A stretch of 64,000 nucleotides of DNA, taken from assembly GCA_947500435.1 (NCBI GenBank), contig CANMRV010000001.1:372001-436000 (forward strand), read 5' to 3'. The notes under the pieces are model-generated. The model was not told the DNA's origin, searched no databases, and was given only the letters and a program-made list of their open reading frames with translations. The position numbers and the translations under genes were made by a program. The stretch comes from an uncultured Flavobacteriaceae bacterium. Lineage in GTDB: Bacteria > Bacteroidota > Bacteroidia > Flavobacteriales > Flavobacteriaceae. Below are positions 1-9,481 of the stretch, in pieces (the stretch's first letter is position 1; every line of letters begins with the position of its first letter).

Positions 1-2330
1 ATAACTTCTTTAAATTCCGTATATCTCCCCCTAGAAATAAAAGGCTGTCCCCAGTACTGAATGGTCAAGTTGGGATTAATGGTATAGTTCAAACGTAAAG
101 ACATACTCAACGTTCTTTGATTGACCGTGCCCGTGAGGTAAGTAGTCTCCCCGTTTACATCAATATTATCAATGTACTGCAATTTGTCCATATTAATCCC
201 GTACTCAGGGTTTGCTGAGATGCTTAGAGCGTTAAAAGGTTGATAGGTAACGCCAAAATCAATGTTGTATGAATTGTACGAGTTATCGGTTCCTTTTTGT
301 CCACGGTGAAAAACATTGAAGCGTACTTTCTTTCTTCTATCCGTATTATAGCCATTGAAAAAGCTTATTTCAGATGCCTGACGAAGTCTAGGTCCACCTC
401 GCAAAGCGAAGTTGGAGTATTGTTTTGGGGCATAGGTAATACCGAGATTGGTGAACCAATTATTGTCCCAGTTTTGCCAGCTGTTGGTATTAAAACGAAG
501 ACTGTTGTGGTTACCTCCGAAATCCCAAACGCTCCAATGGTTGTAATTGATGCCAACTCTCCGGAAGGTTTCAGTAGGTTTTAGTGTTTGATATCCAATC
601 CAAGTGTAATGACGAATATCGTCTGCTTGACGTTGGAAGCCGATATCATTCAATTCCAATTCTGGAGACCGCCAAGTGGCCCCTGTTTCGAATTTCCAGT
701 TCCCATTACCAACCTTTCCTAACTGCAGATTACCTCCAGTGCCGGTCAATGAAGTTCTATCTTCTTCAACGGAAACATGATCCGCGCCAACGCGCTGAAA
801 CAAATGTGCTATAGATTCTTGAGTGTTTGAAATGGCCTCCGTACTTCCGTTTACCCGACTGAAAATTAGATTGCCACCAACATACCAATCGCGTTCTTGC
901 CATTGGTGTTTGAAGTCAATACCACCAGTAAAGGCGGAATGATGTAAAAAGTTGAGTTCTGGTGTAAGTTGGTCTCTGTTTGTAGCCGTGAAAATCCCCC
1001 CAACAAAGGTGTTTCTATCATTAAAATCCTTTTGAACACGGCCTACAAAATAATTGGTCAAGGGCTCAACCACCTCTCTTCTTCGTTCACCATTGTTGTC
1101 AATTGTTGCATATTTTTTTGCGGTGACACTTTCCAAAACGCCAATGGACCAACCGTCTTTGGTTTTGCCACTAAATTTTGCTGCTCCCAAAATAGAAGTG
1201 TTTTCAGGCTGATCTACATATTCTCCATCTTCTGTATTTGGAAAGCCTTGCGGACTTCTTCCAATTCTTCGGGAATAGAAAACATTATCAAATCCGAAGG
1301 TATTGCCAGCTTCTGACTGGCTTACGCGGTAATCAAAAATGTTTTTGTTTTCTACAAAGAATGGGCGTTGTTCTCTAAAGAATATTTGAAATCCATCTAA
1401 AGCAATCGCGGACGGGTCGGCCTCCACCTGTCCAAAATCTGGATTTACCGTAAGATCTAAAGTCAAATCATTGGTGATACCAATTTTGGCATCCAACCCA
1501 CCAGTTATTTGACTGTCACTGCCATCACGAAAAGGGTTTCCAGCTTCCGCTTCAAAAGTTTCCATTTTGGCAACGGTATAGGGTTGTATCTCGAGCTGTT
1601 TTTGGGGTACTAAATCAATTAATCCCTCTAAGAGACCAAATTCACTTACAAAACCCGGGGTATCTTGTTTAATACGCTGCCAAGAGTATCGTTCCGCACC
1701 TCTGAAGTATTGACGATCCAATTGAATACCCCAAACCTGTTCCTCGGCTTTTCCAAATTTCAGCTGACTGAAGGGTATTTTCATTTCGGCGGTCCAACCT
1801 TCTGCATCGGTATTTGTTTTGGTATACCAAATGGGGTTCCAACTTTCATCTTCGTTGTTACCGTTTTCCGAGGTGAAAAAATCTGCTTTTACGCCTGCAG
1901 CTGTGGTGATAAAACCAAAGGAACTTCGTTTGTCGTGATAGCTATCAATAAAAATACCTACCCAATCTCCTTGAAATCCGTCACGTCTTGAGAGCCGCAT
2001 TTCAATCTTGTCAGGGTCACTGTCATAGGCTCGTATACCTACATACAAGAATTTTTCATCGTAAACAATCTTGAACTTTGTCTTATGGTCTGGTGTTGTG
2101 TTTTCGTCTGGTCTACGTTCGATAAAGTCACCTTCCCATTCGACAACGTCCCACCCAGGGTCGTCGAGAAGCCCATCTATTTCAGGAGACTCGATTTCAT
2201 TTAGGAACTTAGTTGTATACGTTCGTTGAATAACAACGTCAGTGGAATCTTTTGAATCAGTTGTTTCTTGTGCAAAAAATACTGATTGTGCAACGATTAT
2301 TGCACAAACAGTAAGAAAGTTGGTCTTCAT
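1..2330 (-). CDS. DUF5916 family outer-membrane-type protein (partial, C-terminus outside window)
   Basis: The minus strand is open from an ATG at 2328-2330 to the left edge, about 776 codons without a stop. The product starts with a Sec signal peptide (about residues 1-20). A CBM9-like beta-sandwich follows (about 45-210), with the hallmark phrases EIDGLLDDPGWD-like, YVGIRAYDSDP and EMKIPFSQLKF. The rest is a long region rich in alternating aromatic and polar strands typical of DUF5916, including DLTLDLTVNPDFGQVEADP and FFREQRPFFVEN; this is expected to form an outer-membrane beta-barrel. The role of the family is not established; association with outer-membrane substrate handling is inference. 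The C-terminal strands lie beyond position 1. A 92-bp gap separates it from the amidohydrolase operon. All plus-strand open frames inside this stretch are shadows. Confidence 0.9.
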   Translation of the reverse strand, partial: MKTNFLTVCAIIVAQSVFFAQETTDSKDSTDVVIQRTYTTKFLNEIESPEIDGLLDDPGWDVVEWEGDFIERRPDENTTPDHKTKFKIVYDEKFLYVGIRAYDSDPDKIEMRLSRRDGFQGDWVGIFIDSYHDKRSSFGFITTAAGVKADFFTSENGNNEDESWNPIWYTKTNTDAEGWTAEMKIPFSQLKFGKAEEQVWGIQLDRQYFRGAERYSWQRIKQDTPGFVSEFGLLEGLIDLVPQKQLEIQPYTVAKMETFEAEAGNPFRDGSDSQITGGLDAKIGITNDLTLDLTVNPDFGQVEADPSAIALDGFQIFFREQRPFFVENKNIFDYRVSQSEAGNTFGFDNVFYSRRIGRSPQGFPNTEDGEYVDQPENTSILGAAKFSGKTKDGWSIGVLESVTAKKYATIDNNGERRREVVEPLTNYFVGRVQKDFNDRNTFVGGIFTATNRDQLTPELNFLHHSAFTGGIDFKHQWQERDWYVGGNLIFSRVNGSTEAISNTQESIAHLFQRVGADHVSVEEDRTSLTGTGGNLQLGKVGNGNWKFETGATWRSPELELNDIGFQRQADDIRHYTWIGYQTLKPTETFRRVGINYNHWSVWDFGGNHNSLRFNTNSWQNWDNNWFTNLGITYAPKQYSNFALRGGPRLRQASEISFFNGYNTDRRKKVRFNVFHRGQKGTDNSYNSYNIDFGVTYQPFNALSISANPEYGINMDKLQYIDNIDVNGETTYLTGTVNQRTLSMSLRLNYTINPNLTIQYWGQPFISRGRYTEFKEV

Positions 2331-2422
2331 GTTTTCGTTTAATGATTGATGTGATGACTTAAAGACTCGTAAAAAATTAAGTAGTTACAGTATTGCCCTA
2401 TTTTTTTTAAATGAGTTCATTG

Positions 2423-4510
2423 TTATTGCCAAGAGACTCCAAGTTTTTTTAATTGTCCCTTGCCGTATTCGTTATCAGGATTAAGTTCTATGGATTTCTT
2501 GTAGTTTTGGATTGCCAATGTATTTTGACCGGCTGACATATAAGCTTCACCTAGACTATCATACACATTCCAGGAATCAGGGAAAGCCTCAACATTTAAC
2601 TCAAAAATTGTAATGGCCTCCAGAGGTTTCTTAAGTTGCAATAATAAGTAGCCAACTCCGTTCATTTCGTCTTCATTGAAAATATAAGATTTATCATCTT
2701 TTATAGAATCGAAGCGTTTTTTTCCTTCTGGAATTCCATCTTTTAGCATTGTAATTAGAACAGCTAAGGGCAAAGTTTTTTCAGATTTTGAAAAGTTAGC
2801 CTGACCAAACTCATAAAACGCTATGGCCTCTTTATACTCTTTATTTCTCAAACGGGCGTAAGTTCCATTGGTTAAAATGGTTCCATCTACATTCATTATT
2901 TCGTTAGGGAAATTTTCCTTGAAAATACCAAGGACGGCTTTTGCTTCACCAACCTTCCCATCACCTAAAAAGGTGCTGACCACTTGTTTTAACTCATCTT
3001 TATTTACGGATGCATAGTCGTTGCTATTGTTTACTTTCTCGAACCATACTAGTCCCTTATCCTTTCCTTCATCAATGATGACATCCTGCAGATCATAGGC
3101 TATTGATTTCTTGTGAGAGAAAAGTTTTCCGCCCTTTATAATGGTCTTTTTAGAGAGTAGGTTCTTATTATTTTCGAACGGATTTTTATCAAAAAGCAAC
3201 AAATCTGCTTTCTTGCCGACTTCAATTGTCCCATAATCTTGATCCAATTTCATGGACTCATATCCATTGAGAGTGGCTATTTGTAAAACATCTTCCATGG
3301 GAATGCCAGCATTATGAAATAGAAGAAGCTCATGAAGCATAGCTTTTCCTCCATAACGACAATCGGACCCCACACGAATTTTAACTCCCTTTTCATGTGC
3401 TTTTTTTACATAAAGCATCATGGCTTCGAAAGCATCATCCAATTGTTTCTTTTGTTCTTCGGAATAATCAACCATAGGAGTCCTACGGATTGGGAAATAC
3501 TCGAAAGAGGTAAAAAAATCTGTCTTTCCTGCTGATGAAGCCAATACGTTTATCGCCGTGCTTAATGATGCTCCTTTTGCAGCCATTCGTTCGAAAAGTC
3601 CCATAAGTTTATCTTCGAACTCAGGATTTTCTTTGATATAGCTAAAAAAGAAAACCATGTGTGCCGCAAACTCGTCAATGCTCGGAGACATTTGTATGCC
3701 ATACTTTTCATTCATGGCTTTCCAATGCACATCATAATTTAGTATAGATGGACTTAATGTAAAAAAGTGTTCAAAGTTTTGTACGCCCATTTCTAAAGCC
3801 TCATCAATGGTCACCACATTATTATCTGTATGCGTATTAATGGTGATGTCGAATTTTTTTGCTTCATCCACCATGGCCTCAAAGTCTGGTTTTCTTAATT
3901 TTCGGTAGAACTTCATGTGCTTTAGGCCCTTTTTGGCATATTCTCGGACCTTTTTTCTGCCGTCTTCAGGATTCATGACTTCAATATGATGTTGCGGTTG
4001 TCTGCGATTTTCATCGGAAACAATTGAGCCTCCGCATATAAAAAGGTTCGGATATTCGGGAGAAGGATTCTGCTGCCAATTCAAGGTAACATCAATCCAT
4101 TCTTCAGGTTGCCCCATATCGATAATTGTCGTAATGCCATAAGCCAAATACATTTGAGTCATAAGACCACGGGTCAAATCATAATTGTATTCTTCAATAT
4201 ATTCGGGGGCAGATTCACCAGTACTTGTATAATTCTGCATTAAATGGGTGTGGGTGTCGATGAACCCGGGAGTTAACAATCGATTTCCCCCGTCAACAAT
4301 TTCATCCGAGACAAAATCTGCTGACGCATCAATTATGGCCGCGATGGTATCAGCTTTAATCAATACGGTTTTATTTTCTAGAACCTTTTTGTTCTTGCTA
4401 TCAAACAAGGCCACATTTTTAAGGGCTAAATCATATTTTGTTTGAGAACAACTAATGAAACTCGTAACAAGACATAGGAATCCTGTTAACAATACTGCAT
4501 ACTTTTTCAT
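2423..4510 (-). CDS. Exported amidohydrolase lipoprotein with C-terminal TPR repeats
   Basis: The 695-residue product starts at the ATG at 4510, which puts the lipoprotein signal peptide at the very N-terminus with lipid Cys at residue 21 (FIS-C). An in-frame GTG at 4531 is a less likely start. The amidohydrolase fold follows: an N-terminal beta part, then the metal motif DTHTHL (H87, H89), a later INTHTDN histidine and GSDCRYG with the metal-site Asp. This resembles imidazolonepropionase/prolidase-like hydrolases. The last ~190 residues form tetratricopeptide repeats, including NVYDSLGEAYMSAGQ and YKKSIELNPDN. It is probably a cell-envelope hydrolase acting on a peptide or cyclic amide; the substrate is unknown. 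It is the last gene of the leftward operon headed by the ECF sigma factor, with a GC-rich hairpin just before its start. Confidence 0.88.
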   Translation of the reverse strand: MKKYAVLLTGFLCLVTSFISCSQTKYDLALKNVALFDSKNKKVLENKTVLIKADTIAAIIDASADFVSDEIVDGGNRLLTPGFIDTHTHLMQNYTSTGESAPEYIEEYNYDLTRGLMTQMYLAYGITTIIDMGQPEEWIDVTLNWQQNPSPEYPNLFICGGSIVSDENRRQPQHHIEVMNPEDGRKKVREYAKKGLKHMKFYRKLRKPDFEAMVDEAKKFDITINTHTDNNVVTIDEALEMGVQNFEHFFTLSPSILNYDVHWKAMNEKYGIQMSPSIDEFAAHMVFFFSYIKENPEFEDKLMGLFERMAAKGASLSTAINVLASSAGKTDFFTSFEYFPIRRTPMVDYSEEQKKQLDDAFEAMMLYVKKAHEKGVKIRVGSDCRYGGKAMLHELLLFHNAGIPMEDVLQIATLNGYESMKLDQDYGTIEVGKKADLLLFDKNPFENNKNLLSKKTIIKGGKLFSHKKSIAYDLQDVIIDEGKDKGLVWFEKVNNSNDYASVNKDELKQVVSTFLGDGKVGEAKAVLGIFKENFPNEIMNVDGTILTNGTYARLRNKEYKEAIAFYEFGQANFSKSEKTLPLAVLITMLKDGIPEGKKRFDSIKDDKSYIFNEDEMNGVGYLLLQLKKPLEAITIFELNVEAFPDSWNVYDSLGEAYMSAGQNTLAIQNYKKSIELNPDNEYGKGQLKKLGVSWQ

Positions 4511-4525
4511 AGGATTGTTTTTAGA

Positions 4526-4543
4526 CCCCACTAGTCGGTGGGG
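4526..4543 (-). other. GC-rich hairpin ahead of the amidohydrolase start
   Basis: CCCCAC (4526-4531) pairs with GTGGGG (4538-4543) around a 6-nt loop. It lies between the DUF4097 gene and the amidohydrolase ATG on the transcribed minus strand. No T-tract follows, so it is not a convincing terminator. It could stabilise or be processed in the mRNA, or be an intergenic repeat remnant. Confidence 0.4.
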
Positions 4544-4577
4544 CAGGTTAGTATTTTCGAATGGATGTTTTACCTGA

Positions 4578-5291
4578 TTACAGCCTTAGGTACATGTTGC
4601 CGTTGATGGTATTCAGTTTTAAGCGATTGGAGGCATTTCCAAGTGTACCACTTATTTTTTGTCCCACATGACGATCAGTTGAATTGAATTTCAATTTCTC
4701 ATCGGCGTAGATATCCCCATGAATGGTTTCTGCAACCATTTTTACATTGGTCATTTTTAGGTCTATTTCACCGTTGATAGTACTTAGGTCAAGTGCTCCT
4801 GAATATTTGGCGATGTCGATATCTCCATTGATAAGGTCTGCTTCAAATTCACCTTCAATGACTTCAGATCTTAAATCGCCGTTGATACTACTAATCTTGA
4901 ACCTTGCATCTTTAGGGATGTAAATGACATAGTTGAATTCGTACATATCGCCCGTGTTGTAGTATCTCCTCTTTTTACCAGGATTGTTCTTATTCCATTC
5001 GTTGTGAAATGCCTTAAAAACGGGCTCGGCTTTTGACTCTATATAAATAGTACTAGATCCTTCATCTATATCTAATTCGTACTTGTCTTGAAATTTACCA
5101 TCTTCAGTGGTAATGTCTGCTTTAAAGTAGACTGTCGACTTATCCCAGGTTTTGACCTCAATAAGCGAGGCAAATTTCACTTCTACATCAATAAACTGAT
5201 TTTTGTAATCGATGTTCTTTTCAATGATTTTCTGTGCGTTTGTTGTAAGACTGATGAGGCCTAACAAAAGAGCAAGTGTTAATTTTTTCAT
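4578..5291 (-). CDS. DUF4097 family exported beta-helix-like protein
   Basis: The 237-residue product has a Sec signal peptide (about 1-19, ending NAQ). The second half carries the DUF4097 repeat pattern of short beta rungs around I-N-G-[DEN]: SSINGDL, LINGDIDI, STINGEIDL, ETIHGDIYA and NTINGNMYL. The family is thought to be a periplasmic or surface beta-solenoid, often called a putative adhesin; no enzymatic residues are apparent. It lies 74 bp downstream of a second DUF4097 gene in the same operon and is probably co-expressed under the sigma/anti-sigma pair. Its role in envelope sensing or stress is inference. Confidence 0.85.
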   Translation of the reverse strand: MKKLTLALLLGLISLTTNAQKIIEKNIDYKNQFIDVEVKFASLIEVKTWDKSTVYFKADITTEDGKFQDKYELDIDEGSSTIYIESKAEPVFKAFHNEWNKNNPGKKRRYYNTGDMYEFNYVIYIPKDARFKISSINGDLRSEVIEGEFEADLINGDIDIAKYSGALDLSTINGEIDLKMTNVKMVAETIHGDIYADEKLKFNSTDRHVGQKISGTLGNASNRLKLNTINGNMYLRL

Positions 5292-5365
5292 GACTGTTCG
5301 TTTTTTTACTCTGCCCGAAATTTCTGAGGTTACAGAGTCTGATTATAGTTTTGTTTTAAGATGAA

Positions 5366-6130
5366 TTATTCTTTTCTGAGATAAATATTGCCGTTGGTGG
5401 TTTTAAGCTTTAGCTGAACTCCACCGCCATTGATGGTCTGTCTGATTTTTTGGGTAGAAACCGACTTCAAACCATTTTTTTCTGGAAACTTAATCTCAAA
5501 ATTGGTATAGATCTCACCGTTGACGGAGCCTAAGGAGAGATTTGCGGGGGTATCCCCTGGTAATTTAATATCAAGCGCACCATTTGTTGAATAAACTGTT
5601 ATTGGCGAATCTTGATTTATATCTACAAATGAAATATCAATGCCACCATTCAGTGAATTGGCTGTAACTGGTCCGCTAACATCTTCAATTTTAATTCCGC
5701 CGTTCAGCCTTGCGTTCGCCTCTATTTCGCCTTTAAAACCATATATTCTGATATCGCTTTGACCTGTACCATTTGTAGTTACCGAAATGTTTTGATTCGC
5801 GGGCAAATAAATTTCGGCATTGCCATTATTCCATTTTCTAAGGTTTCTTACGATGAGATTATTTCCCTCTTTCACTACATAAAAGCCAACGTCCGTATTA
5901 TCAGAGCCCCCAGCTCCCAAAAGTTTTAAACCTTTTGCTTTTTCGGGTGTTTTGCTTGAGGCCTTGGCTTTAATTCGCAATTGTTTTTCACTGTGTGTTC
6001 GAACTATAATGTCGGCTTTCGATTCAACTTTCACCCACTCAATACCATCGAGAGATTGTGTGTAGTCTTCCTGTGCCGTAAGTACCGAACAAAAGATTAA
6101 TGCTAAAAAAGGTATTTGAATTCGTTTCAT
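5366..6130 (-). CDS. DUF4097 family exported beta-helix-like protein
   Basis: The 254-residue product has a Sec signal peptide (about 1-19, ending LTAQ). DUF4097-type rungs cover about residues 110-254: RLNGGIKIEDVSG, SLNGGIDIS, STNGALDIKL, SVNGEIYTN and TTNGNIYLRK. Like the downstream paralogue, it ends in a N-G-N-[IM]-Y-L-R rung, so the two genes are probably an old duplication. It lies 21 bp after the anti-sigma factor gene, which makes co-transcription very likely. A surface or periplasmic location is inferred from the signal peptide. Confidence 0.85.
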   Translation of the reverse strand: MKRIQIPFLALIFCSVLTAQEDYTQSLDGIEWVKVESKADIIVRTHSEKQLRIKAKASSKTPEKAKGLKLLGAGGSDNTDVGFYVVKEGNNLIVRNLRKWNNGNAEIYLPANQNISVTTNGTGQSDIRIYGFKGEIEANARLNGGIKIEDVSGPVTANSLNGGIDISFVDINQDSPITVYSTNGALDIKLPGDTPANLSLGSVNGEIYTNFEIKFPEKNGLKSVSTQKIRQTINGGGVQLKLKTTNGNIYLRKE

Positions 6131-6151
6131 GATTTTTCGTTTTTTTGATGT

Positions 6152-6949
6152 TTAAATAATATTTGGTAATACTGACTCGAGTTCTTCTTTTACATAAGGC
6201 TGGGTGTCATCTTGCTCTAAAAGATATTGCATTGATGCTGCTGCTTTCTTTTCTTGCATTTTACCCAATACCTGAATAATTGTGATTTGAATTCCTGGAT
6301 CCTTTTCTGTTTTTAAAGCTTTGATAAAACTATTTTTTACGGTTTCAGAAGTTGTAAACTCACTTAACACTTCAACAGCTGTTCTTCGTACATTGGTGTT
6401 TTCATCATTTAGCATCCGATCGGCTAAAGCACTTACGATAGCTTCGTCAGGCTCGGAAAATTCCTCGATAAAATTCACGCCTTGTATGCGTTTGCTGGCA
6501 GATTTGTTCCCCATTAGTGATAACATAGCAGTTTGTTTGAACGCTTGAGTCTCGTCCGCAAGTTGGGCAATCTCTTTTCCTGATATTTGCTCTTGTTGTT
6601 GTTGTCCGAAGAAATAAGCACCTATTAATAACACAATACTAGCGGCAATTTTTAATAGGTTGTTCGTCCAGTTGTTTTTTCTTTGGACGAATGCACTATC
6701 CAGCGAAACTACCTTAGTATTGTTTTGTTTTTCCAGCTCGATTTGCTCAAAGAAATTGGTTCTTACTTCATCGGAGGGTGTATTTACCTTTTCCTCATCA
6801 AAAGCCTCAAAGAGGATTTTTAAATCATCCAACTCTTGCGAGCATGATTTGCAATCCTTAAGATGGGCCTCTACCTTTTTCTTTTGCGTTTCGTTCAAAA
6901 GATTATCCAGATATTCTGGCAGTAGTTCTATAACATGATTCTTTTCCAT
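6152..6949 (-). CDS. Anti-sigma factor: zinc-finger (zf-HC2/ZAS) domain, one TM, C-terminal HEAT repeats
   Basis: The 265-residue product has an N-terminal cytoplasmic ZAS motif H29-x3-C33-x2-C36, the zinc signature of anti-sigma factors that bind ECF sigma regions. One membrane helix lies at about residues 97-115. The outer part consists of HEAT-like helical repeats (about 130-265), for example ADRMLNDENTNVRRTAVEVL and ALKTEKDPGIQITIIQVLG. The gene starts 2 bp after the sigma gene stop, so the two are translationally close and almost certainly partners. It probably holds the sigma factor inactive at the inner membrane. The HEAT repeats, on the far side of the membrane, would be the sensing or partner-binding part (inference). 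Confidence 0.9.
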   Translation of the reverse strand: MEKNHVIELLPEYLDNLLNETQKKKVEAHLKDCKSCSQELDDLKILFEAFDEEKVNTPSDEVRTNFFEQIELEKQNNTKVVSLDSAFVQRKNNWTNNLLKIAASIVLLIGAYFFGQQQQEQISGKEIAQLADETQAFKQTAMLSLMGNKSASKRIQGVNFIEEFSEPDEAIVSALADRMLNDENTNVRRTAVEVLSEFTTSETVKNSFIKALKTEKDPGIQITIIQVLGKMQEKKAAASMQYLLEQDDTQPYVKEELESVLPNII

Positions 6950-6951
6950 TT

Positions 6952-7473
6952 CTATGAATTTTGAAAATAAATGGTCTTTAATTTTTTTAATGCACGGCTG
7001 ACTTTGGTTTTTACAGCTCCTGGAGTGCTTCCTACCATCTCAGCCAATTCATCATATTTGATTTCTTGAAACCGATTTAATATCACCAATTCTCTATCGG
7101 AGGCATCCAACTTGTTGATAGCCAAATGCAAATCAGAATAATCTTGTTTTTCTTCTTCCTGAATCGCAATTTTAAAATCGATGGTCTCAATGTCTTCAGT
7201 TTTGTTCGAAACCCTTCTAAAGTGTGTATTCAAACTATTTCTTGCTATTGTAAACATCCACGAAACAAATTTTCCATTGTTATATGATGCTCTATATTTC
7301 ATCAATTTGTAAAAGACCTCTTGTGTTATGTCCTCACTCAGCATTCGGTCTCCACACATTTTATGTAAAAAGTTGAACACATGTTTATGGTGCCTTTCAA
7401 AGAGAATCTTGAGAACGTCCAAGTTTCCATTTGCCACTTTTGCCATTAAGATTTCGTCGGTCAACTGTTCCAA
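6952..7473 (-). CDS. ECF-type RNA polymerase sigma factor
   Basis: The 173-residue product is the usual size for a sigma-24/ECF factor. Region 2 spans about residues 20-90 (LFERHHKHVFNF, LSEDITQEVFYKLM, SWMFTIARN). Region 4 spans about 115-168, with the helix-turn-helix YDELAEMVGSTPGAVKTKVSRALKKLK. No ATG precedes region 2 in frame: a stop lies at 7519-7521 and the first methionine codon (residue 10) is too late. A TTG at 7473 or another non-ATG codon just upstream must be used. It is first gene of the operon with the anti-sigma factor, the two DUF4097 genes and the amidohydrolase. Confidence 0.9.
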   Translation of the reverse strand: MEQLTDEILMAKVANGNLDVLKILFERHHKHVFNFLHKMCGDRMLSEDITQEVFYKLMKYRASYNNGKFVSWMFTIARNSLNTHFRRVSNKTEDIETIDFKIAIQEEEKQDYSDLHLAINKLDASDRELVILNRFQEIKYDELAEMVGSTPGAVKTKVSRALKKLKTIYFQNS

Positions 7474-7541
7474 AAAGCGTTTCTTTTGTTGGTCTTCAAT
7501 TCTATATAGTCTGGAAATTACAAAAGGTTACACCAGGGCGT

Positions 7542-7576
7542 AAAAAAAATCGCAACAAAGTGAATTGTTGCGATTT
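7542..7576 (-). terminator. Rho-independent terminator of the 7600-9132 gene
   Basis: A perfect 10-bp stem, AATCGCAACA (7548-7557) with TGTTGCGATT (7566-7575), has an 8-nt loop. On the minus strand it is followed by eight T residues. It stands directly downstream of the 7600-9132 stop and separates that gene from the sigma factor operon. Confidence 0.85.
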
Positions 7577-7599
7577 AACTATGTCGGATAACAATTGCT

Positions 7600-9132
7600 T
7601 TATTCCTCTGCTTCGCCTATTGAAGTAAATTCTTTTATGGCCTGATTAGGCTCTATGATATCATATCCTTTCCAAAATTCAGGGTCATAGTTGGGCATAT
7701 ACTTTGGAAGTACACTATTGTTCTCTTTAAAGGAGTCGTACTGCGCGGAATTAATGGGTGTTTCATCAAAAACTACCAATTCATAACGGTTTCTGTTGCC
7801 GAATTCGGCATCGACTTTCATTGAAAGCTCATTTTGTTTTCTACGACCTTTTACGTTTTTGTTTTTCTCAATGATTTTTAATGGTCTTCGAAAACCTGCA
7901 CGGATTCCCTTTGTGATATCATAATAACTCAAATGATACTTTTGATCATTGCCCTTAGTAAAAATGATTCTTCCTTTCGCCAAATATTCATTTAAAGAAA
8001 CACCTAACAAACTAAAATCACGTAAGGGCTTTACATTTTCAAAATCCATGCGAATTAGGGCAAAATCATCGGAGTTGATATATAGTTTTCCCTGAAAATC
8101 CTCAGACCTTTTTGGTGTAAAACTGATGACATAGACGGCCGCATCTCCTAAATAAGTAAAATCCTCAAGCGCCAACTCATACCGATTTGGTTTGAAAAGT
8201 ACGTTATAATCGGTGTCCTCGAAAACAGGTAGATTCTCATAAAGGTTTCCCATGGTCCGTCTTTTGTATTTGGCGAAGAACTTTTTGCGATTCTCTTTAC
8301 TCTCTTTTTCTTTCTCAAGCTGTTCGTTTAAAGCAGCAACATCGGTTGAGTCAACTTCTGATTCAAACATCTCATCTGCATCGACTTTTGTGCCGAAGAG
8401 TCCGGATTTAATTTTAAAATACGAGTCGGTCTTCACATTTTCCTTCATGATTTTGTTGAACTTTTCTTCAAGGACTTCAAAGTCAAGCTCCATACTTTTA
8501 TCATATAACTCCGAGGCTTTTATGAGGTCGAGCTTTTGTTCATCGCCATCACTGCCGCCATAGAGGTCTCCCAGGGCTTCATTGTAAACCGTATTATTTT
8601 TAGGTATTTGGTTAATAAGGTTGTCAATGAATTTTTTGTTAAAAGCTTCAATCGTAGATTTCTTTAGTTTGTAGTCGGTCTTCATAATCTGACTACTGTA
8701 GGTTTCGCGTAAAAAGACGCGCTTTTTGGCTAGGCCTAAATTATAGTTCTTGTTAATACTATCCTCGACTATTTCCAAGATTTCCTCCGGAGTATAATTT
8801 TTATTGGTAACAATTACAGGGTTCAAATCAATTGCCTTAGCAGCCAGAACAATCTGTTTTTCTGTAAATTGGTTTAAAGGTCTTCCGATGGATGCATATC
8901 CAATACATGAGATAAACAGGGAATCAGTGGGTTGAATGGAATTATCCAATTGAAAGGTAAACCGACCTTCTTCATTTGTAATTACCCCTTTCTTCTTTAA
9001 CTGCACCGTAACATAGGGTATTGGTTCTTGAGAAGCAGAATCGACTATCACCGAAGTTAAGGTTTGTGCCTGTCCGAATGAGGTAAAGAATACAAAAGCA
9101 AGGATGAAAAATTGAGGGGTAATTTTCAACAT
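7600..9132 (-). CDS. Exported protein with carboxypeptidase-D regulatory-like domain
   Basis: The 510-residue product has a Sec signal peptide (about 1-22, ending GQAQ). A CarboxypepD-regulatory-like beta-sandwich follows (about 25-105), with PIPYVTVQLKKKGVITNEEGRFTF and SLFISCIGY. The rest (about 110-500) is an uncharacterised region with charged helices and a beta-rich segment (YINSDDFALIRMDFENVKPLRDF). The regulatory-like domain is typical of Bacteroidota cell-surface proteins and TonB-dependent receptors. There is no plug or barrel here, so it is not a SusC protein. It is monocistronic, with its own strong terminator. The function is unknown; an outer-membrane-associated role is inference. 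Confidence 0.8.
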   Translation of the reverse strand: MLKITPQFFILAFVFFTSFGQAQTLTSVIVDSASQEPIPYVTVQLKKKGVITNEEGRFTFQLDNSIQPTDSLFISCIGYASIGRPLNQFTEKQIVLAAKAIDLNPVIVTNKNYTPEEILEIVEDSINKNYNLGLAKKRVFLRETYSSQIMKTDYKLKKSTIEAFNKKFIDNLINQIPKNNTVYNEALGDLYGGSDGDEQKLDLIKASELYDKSMELDFEVLEEKFNKIMKENVKTDSYFKIKSGLFGTKVDADEMFESEVDSTDVAALNEQLEKEKESKENRKKFFAKYKRRTMGNLYENLPVFEDTDYNVLFKPNRYELALEDFTYLGDAAVYVISFTPKRSEDFQGKLYINSDDFALIRMDFENVKPLRDFSLLGVSLNEYLAKGRIIFTKGNDQKYHLSYYDITKGIRAGFRRPLKIIEKNKNVKGRRKQNELSMKVDAEFGNRNRYELVVFDETPINSAQYDSFKENNSVLPKYMPNYDPEFWKGYDIIEPNQAIKEFTSIGEAEE

Positions 9133-9329
9133 AAATTTAATGATGGTGGGTTTAGAAAAACAAAAAAACGATAGTTAATGAACAAAGCACACTTTTTTTG
9201 ATTTTCTTAATACGGATTTATCCTTTTTTTAACGGATTTAAGGACTTTGTTCTATGATGCAGACGAATCTGAAGGAGGTATTGTTACGCTGAAGTGAAAC
9301 TATTTTATAACTGGATAGATTGAAGTGAT

Positions 9330-9479
9330 TTAGTGACAACCACAATCGTCTTGTCCACAGGCTTTGGAGCGAGACTTTTTGGAAACGAAAAGTGCCTTAG
9401 GCAGAAAGAATTTCTTCACAATGTAACCTACCGCAATTGCTAATGTTATGTAGACCAATATCAGTTGGAGAATTTCCAT
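9330..9479 (-). CDS. FeoB-associated Cys-rich small membrane protein
   Basis: The 49-residue product has one membrane helix (about residues 3-24) and a C-terminal tail with K-A-C-G-Q-D-D-C-G-C-H. This matches the small Cys-rich proteins encoded right after feoB in many bacteria. The ATG at 9477-9479 lies 2 bp after the feoB stop; longer in-frame starts would overlap feoB and lack sense. The cysteines and histidine could bind ferrous iron delivered to or from FeoB (inference from context). Confidence 0.8.
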   Translation of the reverse strand: MEILQLILVYITLAIAVGYIVKKFFLPKALFVSKKSRSKACGQDDCGCH

Positions 9480-9481
9480 AA

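Noticed and set aside
297..1991. Several plus-strand open frames of 70-115 codons
   Set aside because: They are antisense to a continuous minus-strand DUF5916 frame with strong family signatures and show no recognisable domain.
4526..4543. Rho-independent terminator before the amidohydrolase
   Set aside because: The hairpin is GC-rich but no T-tract follows on the transcribed strand.
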